A stretch of DNA of 64,000 nt from a virus. The notes beneath the pieces are model-generated. The model was given only the letters and a program-made list of their open reading frames with translations. It was not told the DNA's origin and did not search any database. The position numbers and the translations under genes are program-made. Positions 10,297 through 17,000 of this stretch are shown one piece after another. The number at the start of each line of letters is the position of its first letter. The first letter of the stretch is position 1. The stretch is taken from positions 20,875-84,874 of the IMG/VR virus record IMGVR_UViG_3300034198_024692. One strand, given 5' to 3'.

Positions 10297-10893
10297 ATGA
10301 ACTTAGGTCCAAATCCAGTTAATACTACTTTTCAGTATTTATTAAATCAAAGTGGTACCAATATAACATTGGGTAATAATGCAGCAGTCAATTGGGATGG
10401 AGCTAATGTTGTTACTAGAACTGGCGCACAAACTATAAGTGGAATTAAGACATTCGCGAGCAATATAGCTGCTGCAAGTTTTGGTAATGGAGCATCAAAT
10501 AATAGTTTTGGTGTTATAGCATCAACTAATGATTTTGGAGGTTTCGCAACTAATTATTTTGGAAATTCATCTCTTAATAATGAGTTTGGGCAAGATGCTC
10601 AACAAAATACTTTTGGTGTAAATTGTCTAACAAATGCTTTTGGAGACCAAAATGAAGGAGGAGATACAATAAATAATTTTGGCTCAAGGGCTCAAAATTT
10701 TTTTGGAGATCAAGGATTTAATACTTTCGGTGGAGGATCATTTAATTCTGGAATCAAAGTCTTATTGCCTCAATTCAGTGGAGCTTCATCTCAAGCTGGA
10801 CAATTTGGAGAATTGAGAGTTAGTGGTAGTGGTTTATATGTATGCACTGGCACAGCTGGAGGATGGAGAAGAACTTTTTTACAATCTTTCTAA
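10297..10893 (+). CDS. Tail fibre or appendage protein with NxFG repeats
   Basis: A 198-residue protein. The N-terminal third contains GAQTISGIKTF, a motif common in phage fibre proteins; a close relative (GDQSIAGNKTF) occurs in the fibre gene at 41034-42188. The middle third has at least eight NxFG units (NSFG, NDFG, NYFG, NEFG, NTFG, NAFG, NNFG, NFFG) spaced about 8-13 residues, which would suit a short beta-helix or trimeric shaft. The C terminus (LRVSGSGLYVCTGTAGGWRR) looks like the end segment of fibre proteins. Starts seven bases after a -10-like box, with no Shine-Dalgarno sequence. Structural role likely; receptor unknown. Confidence 0.7.
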   Translation: MNLGPNPVNTTFQYLLNQSGTNITLGNNAAVNWDGANVVTRTGAQTISGIKTFASNIAAASFGNGASNNSFGVIASTNDFGGFATNYFGNSSLNNEFGQDAQQNTFGVNCLTNAFGDQNEGGDTINNFGSRAQNFFGDQGFNTFGGGSFNSGIKVLLPQFSGASSQAGQFGELRVSGSGLYVCTGTAGGWRRTFLQSF

Positions 10894-10896
10894 TAT

Positions 10897-11190
10897 ATGT
10901 TAATACAAAATACATCACCAGTTATAGTGCCTTCTTCAGAAGAAGTAGTTTTTGACTCTCTATGGATATCAAGAGTTATTATAGATACTCCAAATGCAAA
11001 ATCAGATGGAAGAGCAATTATAGAAGTGCTACCTTATAATGCAGGCAAAAAGGAAGTGCTGAATCAACCTAGGCATTTTCGTATTGAAAATCTATGGCAT
11101 AAAATAGAAGAAATTCCAGAATTTTCTGAAGCAATGGCCAAAATTATTGAAGTAGTTCAACTTCTTGAATCAGAAAATCAAGCAAGTTAA
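10897..11190 (+). CDS. Small structural-region protein of unknown function
   Basis: A 97-residue protein three bases after the fibre gene and in the same orientation, so probably cotranscribed. It has no recognisable domain; a C-terminal amphipathic helix (EAMAKIIEVVQLLESE) could oligomerise. The sequence FDSLWISRVIIDTPNAKSDG resembles small accessory proteins found beside fibre genes in other phages, but I cannot name a family. Its stop codon overlaps that of the convergent gene within a palindromic TTAA, leaving no room for a terminator between the operons. Confidence 0.6.
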   Translation: MLIQNTSPVIVPSSEEVVFDSLWISRVIIDTPNAKSDGRAIIEVLPYNAGKKEVLNQPRHFRIENLWHKIEEIPEFSEAMAKIIEVVQLLESENQAS

Positions 11191-11606
11191 CTTTTGCCGA
11201 AGTCAACTTTGACTTTATTATTTTCGAATGATTTCATTTGATCTGGATGCCTTGCTCCCTTACGTTTCGCAGAATAATCAGAGAAGTATTTCTCTTTAAC
11301 TGGATCTTTACCTCCAGCTAAAGCCGCTCTCTTATCGCTCAGTTCTGCGCTTCTATCAAGAAGGTCTCCATATGTGCCTTTTTTGTTTTGTGTTTTATCT
11401 ACAAATTGCTTAGATGAAAAGGGGTCTACTTGAGAATCAATTGAAGCATTCGGAACAGTAAATACTCGCTTCCAAGTATTCTCATCTCCGTTTTTACCAA
11501 AGTATTCATGAACTTCGTTCATAGACTGAACGATTTCAATATACTCATCTGTTTCCGTATTGTGATATATGTAGATTGGCAAGTTAGACCTCCTTTTATT
11601 ATTCAA
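11187..11606 (-). CDS. FmdB-like phage protein lacking the zinc ribbon
   Basis: A 139-residue protein. The N terminus PIYIYHNTETDEYIEIVQSM follows the pattern of FmdB-family regulatory proteins, but the CxxC pairs of a zinc ribbon are absent. The C-terminal half is basic and ends in KVKVDFGKS. Similar proteins are common in aquatic phages; their role is not known. It is the last gene of the minus-strand unit that starts at 14972 and overlaps the end of the glycosyltransferase gene by eight bases. Confidence 0.6.
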   Translation of the reverse strand: MNNKRRSNLPIYIYHNTETDEYIEIVQSMNEVHEYFGKNGDENTWKRVFTVPNASIDSQVDPFSSKQFVDKTQNKKGTYGDLLDRSAELSDKRAALAGGKDPVKEKYFSDYSAKRKGARHPDQMKSFENNKVKVDFGKS

Positions 11607-12678
11607 AAATGGAGCTGAGTATTTTATCAGCAGTATTCTTATATGTCATTTCTTTAGAAAGGTTTAAACCTTCTGTGTTAACTGATCCATATTTATCAGC
11701 CGCAATTTGCATAGCTGAAATAACTTCGTCTTCATTCCAATCAAAGATTTCTCCTTGATTGTATTCAGATCCTTTAGAAAAGAAGAAGTTATCGTAAACT
11801 GGAATTTTTCTACTTGGCTCAACTAAGATACTGTTTTGTGAATTTGCCCAATCTTTGTGAGATGTAGCATTCAAAATAACGCTCCACTTGCCAAGACAAG
11901 TTGCATTAAAGCTTGGAAGATTCCAGCCTTCTGCGCCACTAAGACCAGTCAAGTCGATATCAATAGCATTCATTAGCTCATTGACTTCTTTGTTTGTCTT
12001 CAGATATGGAAGGAAGTTTATATTTGTATATCTCTTTCCATCTAAGACAGAAGCAATAATTGCCTGCATCTGCTCTGGCTTGAAGAATGGGTTCGTAACA
12101 CAGCAAGTAAGCTGATATCTATTATCATTGCCAAATTTCTTGAGCCAAGCCTTGATGATTTTCTCAGTATGCTTCCTCTTCTCAAATTTTCCCATCAAAC
12201 CAAAGTGGATAACTCCACTTAAATAGGTTTTGTTGTTTACGTGGAAATCACTATCAAATCCCATTGGGACAAAACTGCAATTATTGCAGCCAGAATCTTC
12301 AAACAAAGATTTCGCGTAATTAGAACTAAAGAAAGTTCTGTCCTGAGACTTACAGACAGATACTTCTTGTTTAGTGGGCTCGCTACACTCATAAAAAGTC
12401 AAAAGACTTTGATTTTGAGACTTGCGATTTTCGCTACCATTAAGATGCCACAACTTAAAAGAAGCTGGCTTATCAGCTAGAATATCCCATCTTTGATTAA
12501 TCGACTTTTGAAGCCAATCATTAAATAGAGAATCTTGTTCAAATGCAGAAAGATCTGGATTCCCAACTGGGAAAAGCCCAACGTCGATTTCCATCTTCGA
12601 GATTTCACGAAGAATGTTATAAGAGACGTTGCCAAAACTCAAAGAGTTCAACGGAGCTTCAATAAGTAGTTTTTTCAT
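11599..12678 (-). CDS. Glycosyltransferase, GT-B fold (GT4-like)
   Basis: A 359-residue cytosolic protein. The C-terminal half shows the GT4 pattern: VIHFGLMGKFEKRKHTEK at the start of the nucleotide-sugar lobe, then DIDLTGLSGAEGWNLPSF, where GLT donor loops normally carry a glutamate-rich EGWGLP-type motif. It likely transfers a sugar to a glycan, virion protein or modified base. Oddly it lies inside a replication and nucleotide-metabolism operon, directly after the SSB gene, with which it overlaps by one base. That position hints at a DNA or replication-linked substrate, but this is only inference. Confidence 0.75.
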   Translation of the reverse strand: MKKLLIEAPLNSLSFGNVSYNILREISKMEIDVGLFPVGNPDLSAFEQDSLFNDWLQKSINQRWDILADKPASFKLWHLNGSENRKSQNQSLLTFYECSEPTKQEVSVCKSQDRTFFSSNYAKSLFEDSGCNNCSFVPMGFDSDFHVNNKTYLSGVIHFGLMGKFEKRKHTEKIIKAWLKKFGNDNRYQLTCCVTNPFFKPEQMQAIIASVLDGKRYTNINFLPYLKTNKEVNELMNAIDIDLTGLSGAEGWNLPSFNATCLGKWSVILNATSHKDWANSQNSILVEPSRKIPVYDNFFFSKGSEYNQGEIFDWNEDEVISAMQIAADKYGSVNTEGLNLSKEMTYKNTADKILSSIFE

Positions 12679-13061
12679 TAGAACGGAATATCTTCGTCGG
12701 TGTCGCTTGATTCAGAATCGACAACTGCTGCGGAAGTTGTAGGCTTATCGCTTTTTTGTCCACCACCAAGGAACTTAACCTTATTTCCCTTGATGAACAT
12801 CTTGCTTTGAGCATTTCCATCTTTTCCAGTCCAACTAGACATGGAAAGTTCTCCTTCCACCATTGCTTCACGACCCTTTACCAAATACTTTTGGCAAACT
12901 TCAGCAGTCTTCTCCCAAGTTTCCACATCAATAAAACACTTATTCTTTGCGTTACTTTCAGAGATACAAATTCGGAAAGTGCAAATAGACTTTCCAGTAT
13001 TCGTGACGCGAGTTTCTGGATCTTTAACAAGATGACCGATTGCGATAATTGTGTTATACAT
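12678..13061 (-). CDS. ssb: Single-stranded DNA-binding protein (SSB)
   Basis: A 127-residue OB-fold protein with the bacterial SSB pattern: MYNTIIAIGHLVKDPETR at the N terminus, then FIDVETWEKTAEVCQKYLVKG and VEGELSMSSWTGKDG. A short linker leads to the acidic tail DTDEDIPF, the peptide through which SSBs recruit replication and repair partners. It would protect single-stranded DNA for the phage DnaB helicase and polymerase III. It lies in an operon with sigma-like, dNMP kinase and dUTPase genes, overlapping the sigma-like gene by eight bases. Confidence 0.93.
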   Translation of the reverse strand: MYNTIIAIGHLVKDPETRVTNTGKSICTFRICISESNAKNKCFIDVETWEKTAEVCQKYLVKGREAMVEGELSMSSWTGKDGNAQSKMFIKGNKVKFLGGGQKSDKPTTSAAVVDSESSDTDEDIPF

Positions 13062-13623
13062 TTTTTATTTCGTTTTTTGCTTTGTTGATAAACTTATTAT
13101 GAATATCAATACATCCTTGAATACTCATATTAAGTTCTTTGGAGATTTCTTTCCAAGAATGAGCTTTATTATATCCGAAAGAGTATCTCATGTCAATAAT
13201 CTTTTTCACTCTTGAATCTGAATTTTTTTCAGCCATGTCTAAAACTCTTTTCAAGATTTCCTTAGACTGAACATCTGACAAGAAATCCTCTGAGCTTTGT
13301 TTTTCCTTGATTGAATCATCAAGAGGCTCTTCAATCATTTTTTTATTCTTATTATATAGATTGAGGCACTTCCAGCGAGTTTCATTTGCCAAATAAGTTG
13401 GGAATTTTGTATTTTTATCTGCTTTATATTTTAAAGCGGCAGAATAAATAGAAAAGTCTTTATCTAGTATTATATCTGCTTTATTAATAAAGTTACAACT
13501 ATCAGATACAGTTTTATTAACCATATCAAGATAAATACCAGAGTGCCTATTTATCAACTCTTTTAGACTATCACTGTCCTGATTATCTTTTATTTTGATT
13601 ATAAGCGACAAGTCTGAGTCCAT
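13054..13623 (-). CDS. Small sigma-70-family-like factor
   Basis: A 189-residue protein. The first half fits sigma region 2: a helix DSLKELINRHSGIYLDMVNK, then DFSIYSAALKYKADKNTKF and ANETRWKCLNLYNKNKK, the aromatic and basic residues expected for -10 recognition. The last 60 residues fit region 4: RVKKIIDMRYSFG followed by a helix-turn-helix (WKEISKELNMSIQGCIDIHNKF). Size and lack of regions 1 and 3 resemble T4 gp55. If it is a sigma factor it would direct host RNA polymerase to the GTG-TAAAAT boxes seen before several genes here. That pairing is an inference. Confidence 0.65.
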   Translation of the reverse strand: MDSDLSLIIKIKDNQDSDSLKELINRHSGIYLDMVNKTVSDSCNFINKADIILDKDFSIYSAALKYKADKNTKFPTYLANETRWKCLNLYNKNKKMIEEPLDDSIKEKQSSEDFLSDVQSKEILKRVLDMAEKNSDSRVKKIIDMRYSFGYNKAHSWKEISKELNMSIQGCIDIHNKFINKAKNEIKNV

Positions 13624-14186
13624 AATTCTAATTCTTTTTCTGGAACAAGCTTATGAAGTGTTTCATAAGCTACGGCTGTTAGCCAGTTTAAATTTTCAAC
13701 AGTAGTCCAAGATAATTGGAAATCAGAACGATTTATGAGAATATCGTTATTCTCAGATTCTGTTTCATTTGCTGGTTCAACCATAGCGCCATTTTCTAGA
13801 TATCTGCTTACAAAAACAGAATATCCTCCTTTGTCTTTAAGCCAATCCATTTCATTACCAAACCTAACATCAGTTATAATGTTAACTTTGTTTTCATCAA
13901 GTTGAGATTCAACATGATCGATCCAGATATTTGGATTCTGCTTTCTCCGAACTTCAGTTCCCCATGTTACTAGAAATGGTCGGATTATCTTTTTTTCCTC
14001 ATCATCTTGAGTAAAAGAGTCAATTCCGATTGTCTTTTGCAAGAAGTCTTTTACTTCGATCTTTAATTGATTTGCGAAAGACATTTTATGAGAAGCGATG
14101 TTCATGCTGCTCAAAACTTCGATCAAACAATCAGCAAATGTATCTTTGCCGCTTCTTGCGGCACCAGAAATTCCAATAATTTTCAC
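13599..14186 (-). CDS. Deoxynucleoside monophosphate kinase
   Basis: A 195-residue P-loop kinase. The N terminus IGISGAARSGKDTFADCL holds the Walker A motif GAARSGKDT, as in T4 gp1-type dNMP kinases. A later segment, NIITDVRFGNEMDWLK, is the family's conserved DVRF(P/G)NE motif. It phosphorylates dNMPs to dNDPs and so feeds the ribonucleotide reductase products into dNTP pools. It starts with GTG, four bases of which overlap the dUTPase stop (GTGA), and overlaps the sigma-like gene by 25 bases, so translation is probably coupled. Confidence 0.88.
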   Translation of the reverse strand: MKIIGISGAARSGKDTFADCLIEVLSSMNIASHKMSFANQLKIEVKDFLQKTIGIDSFTQDDEEKKIIRPFLVTWGTEVRRKQNPNIWIDHVESQLDENKVNIITDVRFGNEMDWLKDKGGYSVFVSRYLENGAMVEPANETESENNDILINRSDFQLSWTTVENLNWLTAVAYETLHKLVPEKELELWTQTCRL

Positions 14187-14698
14187 GCTCCAGTGCTGCC
14201 AAAGCCTCCCGAATTTCTATTGGTTTCTTCAAAAGATGAAACAAGATGAAGATCTGGAGTATATGTTTTTGCGAACACAAGCTGCCCGATCTTATCGCCC
14301 TTCTTATAAATCTTAGATTTATCTACTTCAAGTAGTAGACCGCCATGCCCAATAATATAATTATCTGGCTGAGGCACATATTTAAATCTAAACTTAATAG
14401 TACCTCTATACCCGTTATCAATAAGACCAATACTATTAGCCATTGTTAAGTTAGTCTTAGAAATTGAAGACCTTGGGAAAGCAAAAGTATGATATCCTTC
14501 TTGCGGAGAGATAATTAAATCTGTATCGTATTCTATATAATCAATAGAACTATAGTAATAGTCAAGTTGTCGCTTGCCAACAATAATTGGATCTGAAGCA
14601 GCTATTACATCGTATCCAGCATCACCAATATGAGCAGGCTTCAATACATTAGATTCAGAGTTAATCTGAACAATAGATAAGTTATTATTTTCAATCAT
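14183..14698 (-). CDS. dut: dUTPase
   Basis: About 171 residues. All five trimeric dUTPase motifs are readable: AGYDV, PRSSISKTN, GLIDNGYRG, KGDKIGQLVF and the C-terminal RNSGGFGSTG. It hydrolyses dUTP to dUMP and pyrophosphate, keeping uracil out of phage DNA and supplying dUMP. An upstream TTG at 14707 is in frame, but the ATG at 14698 overlaps the previous gene's stop and begins the conserved part, so I prefer it. A 30-residue insertion between motifs 1 and 2 (around QLDYYYSS) makes it a little longer than the usual 150 residues. Confidence 0.93.
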   Translation of the reverse strand: MIENNNLSIVQINSESNVLKPAHIGDAGYDVIAASDPIIVGKRQLDYYYSSIDYIEYDTDLIISPQEGYHTFAFPRSSISKTNLTMANSIGLIDNGYRGTIKFRFKYVPQPDNYIIGHGGLLLEVDKSKIYKKGDKIGQLVFAKTYTPDLHLVSSFEETNRNSGGFGSTGA

Positions 14699-14972
14699 CT
14701 TTGTCAATATGTTTAATTAATTCAGCAGCATATTTATGCATACCGATATCTGCCAAAACAGAAGGTGAGTATATAAGACGAGTTTCCTCTATGTCTTTTT
14801 TGATTGGAATCACTGAAATGACAGCTCCAACTGAAAATTTATCGCCATCGGATTCCAAAAGCTTTTCTAAAGCTAAAGAAGCAGCAGTTTCATGAGATAC
14901 TGCATCGTCGATAACGATATTCCAGTCTGCGCTAGAGCAGAGGTACGACTGATATACGGTTTCTTTTGACAT
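14691..14972 (-). CDS. Small conserved phage protein, unknown function
   Basis: A 93-residue protein, first gene of the minus-strand nucleotide/SSB operon. The pattern WNIVIDDAVSHETAASLALEKL resembles small proteins often seen in aquatic phages, where a short beta strand precedes an AA..AL helix; no function is known to me. A near-consensus promoter (TTGACA, 17 bases, TATATT) ends eight bases before its ATG, so the mRNA should start at or within two bases of the start codon. There is no Shine-Dalgarno sequence. Confidence 0.7.
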   Translation of the reverse strand: MSKETVYQSYLCSSADWNIVIDDAVSHETAASLALEKLLESDGDKFSVGAVISVIPIKKDIEETRLIYSPSVLADIGMHKYAAELIKHIDKDD

Positions 14973-14980
14973 GTCAATGT

Positions 14981-15009
14981 AATATATCAGATGTTCTCAA
15001 ATTTGTCAA
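14981..15009 (-). promoter_or_regulatory. Consensus promoter, leaderless, for the minus-strand operon
   Basis: On the minus strand TTGACA (15004-15009), 17-base spacer, TATATT (14981-14986), then eight bases to the ATG at 14972. This is the best sigma-70-like promoter in the window. Confidence 0.8.
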
Positions 15010-15027
15010 TAATCAAAATTTTCATGC

Positions 15028-15111
15028 ATTAAATTAATTTTGGATAACTTTAGAAAGGAAAACCGAATACGCATAGAACAACTTCACTTAAAATTAATTT
15101 AATCGTATTCG
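15028..15111. repeat. Nested inverted repeats in the 308-base intergenic region
   Basis: The left arm 15028-15041 and right arm 15090-15103 are perfect 14-base complements (ATTAAATTAATTTT type). A second pair, CGAATACG at 15064-15071 and CGTATTCG at 15104-15111, is nested so that the two right arms abut. The region 14973-15280 holds no gene of its own, is very AT-rich and lies between divergent nucleotide-metabolism units. It could be an operator region or a replication origin; neither can be proved from sequence alone. Confidence 0.6.
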
Positions 15112-15279
15112 TAGTATATTAATCGTTGTTTGTTCTTGGCTCATCAAAAGTTCTTTGTTTTTTAATCGAAAAGCAACTACGTAATCGTAGTATATTTTTT
15201 CTAGTTGTCAAGAAAATAATTAAGAAAAATTTTCAGTTGCAAAAGAGCTGGATCTAAAGTACCGTGTAAAATATACTAC
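15111..15279. repeat. Three copies of GTAGTATATT before nrdB
   Basis: GTAGTATATT occurs at 15111-15120 and 15187-15196 on the plus strand and inverted at 15270-15279, the last overlapping the nrdB -10 box. The first two share 12 bases (TCGTAGTATATT). A small hairpin, CTACG-TAAT-CGTAG, sits at 15177-15190. The layout resembles an operator set controlling the ribonucleotide reductase genes. It does not match the usual NrdR box. Confidence 0.6.
15264..15272 (+). promoter_or_regulatory. GTG-TAAAAT box before nrdB
   Basis: GTG then TAAAAT, eight bases before the nrdB ATG. No -35 box is visible at the right spacing. An inverted copy of the GTAGTATATT repeat covers its downstream side. Confidence 0.6.
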
Positions 15280-15280
15280 T

Positions 15281-16252
15281 ATGATTTTTACCGAGCAAGT
15301 TTCAAGAAAGCCAAATAGATACCCATGGACAGAGCAATTTATAGAGGCAATGCATAATGGCTTTTGGACTGACAAGGAGTTCAATTTCAAGTCTGATGTT
15401 CAACAATTTAAGGTCTCTCTCACCGATCAAGAAAGAGAAGTGATCGTGAGAACCCTTTCGGCAATTGGGCAAATAGAAGTCGCCGTAAAGACCTTTTGGG
15501 CAAAGCTTGGAGACAACCTCCCACACCCATCCATGCAGGATTTAGGCTACGTTATGGCCAACGTGGAGGTTATTCACAACAATGCATATGAAAGGCTTCT
15601 TAACGTTTTAGATTTAGAAGATATTTTTGAAGAAAACCTTAAGCTTGAGTGGATTCAAGGTAGAGTTAAATACCTCAGAAAGTATACTCACAAATTTTAC
15701 AAAGATTCAAAAAAACAATATTTGTATGCTTTGATTCTTTTTACTCTTTTCGTTGAAAACGTTTCTTTGTTTAGTCAGTTCTATATTATTAATCATTTTG
15801 CTCGTTTCAAAAATGTATTGAAGGATACTGATCAACAAGTCAAGTACACTCGCAATGAAGAAAATATCCATGCTCTAGTTGGCATCAAAATTATCAATAC
15901 TATCAGAGAAGAGTATCCAGAACTATTTGATTCTGATCTTGAGTCAAAGATCGCTCATGAAGCAGTTCAAGCTTTTGAATCTGAAAGCAAGATTGTAGAC
16001 TGGATGATCAATGGATTGAATGAAGAGTTTTTGTCTGCACCAATTCTCAAAGAGTTCATCAAAAACAGAATCAATGAATCGATGGCTCAAATTGGCTTTA
16101 AAAAAGTCTTTGAAATTGATCAAGATCTGTTATCATTAACGACTTGGTTCGATGAAGAGCTTTTAGGGAATAACATGACCGACTTCTTTCATAGTAAAGA
16201 TATTGGGTATTCTAAAAAATCTCAATGTTTTGATGAACTTGAATTATTTTGA
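15281..16252 (+). CDS. nrdB: Ribonucleotide reductase class I, small subunit
   Basis: A 323-residue all-helical ferritin-like protein that houses the metal site and radical needed by the large subunit to make deoxynucleotides. Metal-ligand motifs are visible: AIGQIEVAVKTFW supplies the first acidic ligand, VEVIHNNAY an E..H pair and the following tyrosine in the radical position, and the second half has RNEENIHALVG (E..H). The sequence lacks the usual C-terminal extension length but ends in an acidic, hydrophobic tail (DELELF) suited to docking on NrdA. It starts an operon interrupted by a homing endonuclease before nrdA. Confidence 0.92.
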   Translation: MIFTEQVSRKPNRYPWTEQFIEAMHNGFWTDKEFNFKSDVQQFKVSLTDQEREVIVRTLSAIGQIEVAVKTFWAKLGDNLPHPSMQDLGYVMANVEVIHNNAYERLLNVLDLEDIFEENLKLEWIQGRVKYLRKYTHKFYKDSKKQYLYALILFTLFVENVSLFSQFYIINHFARFKNVLKDTDQQVKYTRNEENIHALVGIKIINTIREEYPELFDSDLESKIAHEAVQAFESESKIVDWMINGLNEEFLSAPILKEFIKNRINESMAQIGFKKVFEIDQDLLSLTTWFDEELLGNNMTDFFHSKDIGYSKKSQCFDELELF

Positions 16253-16270
16253 TATTCAACAGGTCGTTTG

Positions 16271-16279
16271 GTGTAAAAC
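16271..16279 (+). promoter_or_regulatory. GTG-TAAAAC box before the GIY-YIG gene
   Basis: GTG then TAAAAC, then five bases and ATG (16285). It lies just after the nrdB stop codon, so the endonuclease and nrdA can be expressed apart from nrdB. Confidence 0.5.
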
Positions 16280-16284
16280 ATATT

Positions 16285-16995
16285 ATGACACAGCCGTATT
16301 TTTATATTATAAAACATATTCCAAGTCAAAAATATTATGCTGGCTGCAAAATTAATTCTTCAGCAGATCCATGTAACTTAATGACTCAAGAAGGTTATAG
16401 AACAACCTCTAAAGTAGTCAAAAAATTAATTGAAAAAGATGGAATTAATTCATTCTTAGTATTAAAAATTAAAGTTTTTGAAAATGGAAAACAAGCTTTA
16501 ATTTATGAAAATAGATTTCTTAAGAAGGTCAATGCTGCTGAAAACGAAAAGTTTCTTAACTTACATAACGGCGGAAAAGATTTTGTTAATAAGGGCGGAT
16601 ACAAACTATCTGAATCTACAAAAAACAAAATGAAAAAACCAAAATCAAAAGAAACAATCGAAAAACAAAAAGAAGCTCTCAAAAATAGATCAAAAGAATC
16701 TTATAGAAAAATGATTGAAACTAGAAAGAATAGCGGCAAACCATGGATCTCTGAAGAGCAGCGTGAAAAAATTAAATTATTTAATGCTAAGTATTGGAGT
16801 GATGAAAAAAAAGAACAGCATAGAAAAATAATGATTGATTACTATAAAAAAAATTCAATTTCAGAAGAAACTCGAAAAAAATTACAAAATTTAAACTCTG
16901 GAGAGTCGAATAATATGTATGGAAAAAAACATAGCGAATCTGCTAAAGAAAAAATGAGAGCGGCTTGGGAAAAGAGAAGGAATAAAAATAAATAA
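16285..16995 (+). CDS. GIY-YIG homing endonuclease with NUMOD3-type repeats
   Basis: About 236 residues. The N terminus YFYIIKHIPSQKYYAGCK is a variant GIY-YIG catalytic core. The C-terminal half is very basic and contains several short helix motifs ending in S..ARKK or SEETRKKLQ and NMYGKKHSESAKEKMR, typical of NUMOD3 DNA-binding repeats in free-standing homing endonucleases. It stands between nrdB and nrdA, a favoured target for such genes in phages. I chose the ATG at 16285 because the GIY core begins there; an in-frame upstream ATT/TTG region overlaps nrdB. Confidence 0.85.
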   Translation: MTQPYFYIIKHIPSQKYYAGCKINSSADPCNLMTQEGYRTTSKVVKKLIEKDGINSFLVLKIKVFENGKQALIYENRFLKKVNAAENEKFLNLHNGGKDFVNKGGYKLSESTKNKMKKPKSKETIEKQKEALKNRSKESYRKMIETRKNSGKPWISEEQREKIKLFNAKYWSDEKKEQHRKIMIDYYKKNSISEETRKKLQNLNSGESNNMYGKKHSESAKEKMRAAWEKRRNKNK

Positions 16996-17000
16996 AATAT

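Noticed and set aside
12241-12480. Plus-strand frames within the minus-strand glycosyltransferase
   Set aside because: No start signals, and the glycosyltransferase frame carries clear GT-B motifs.
15111-15279. NrdR boxes before nrdB
   Set aside because: GTAGTATATT does not match the ACAC..ATAT..TGT form of NrdR sites; kept only as an unnamed operator candidate.
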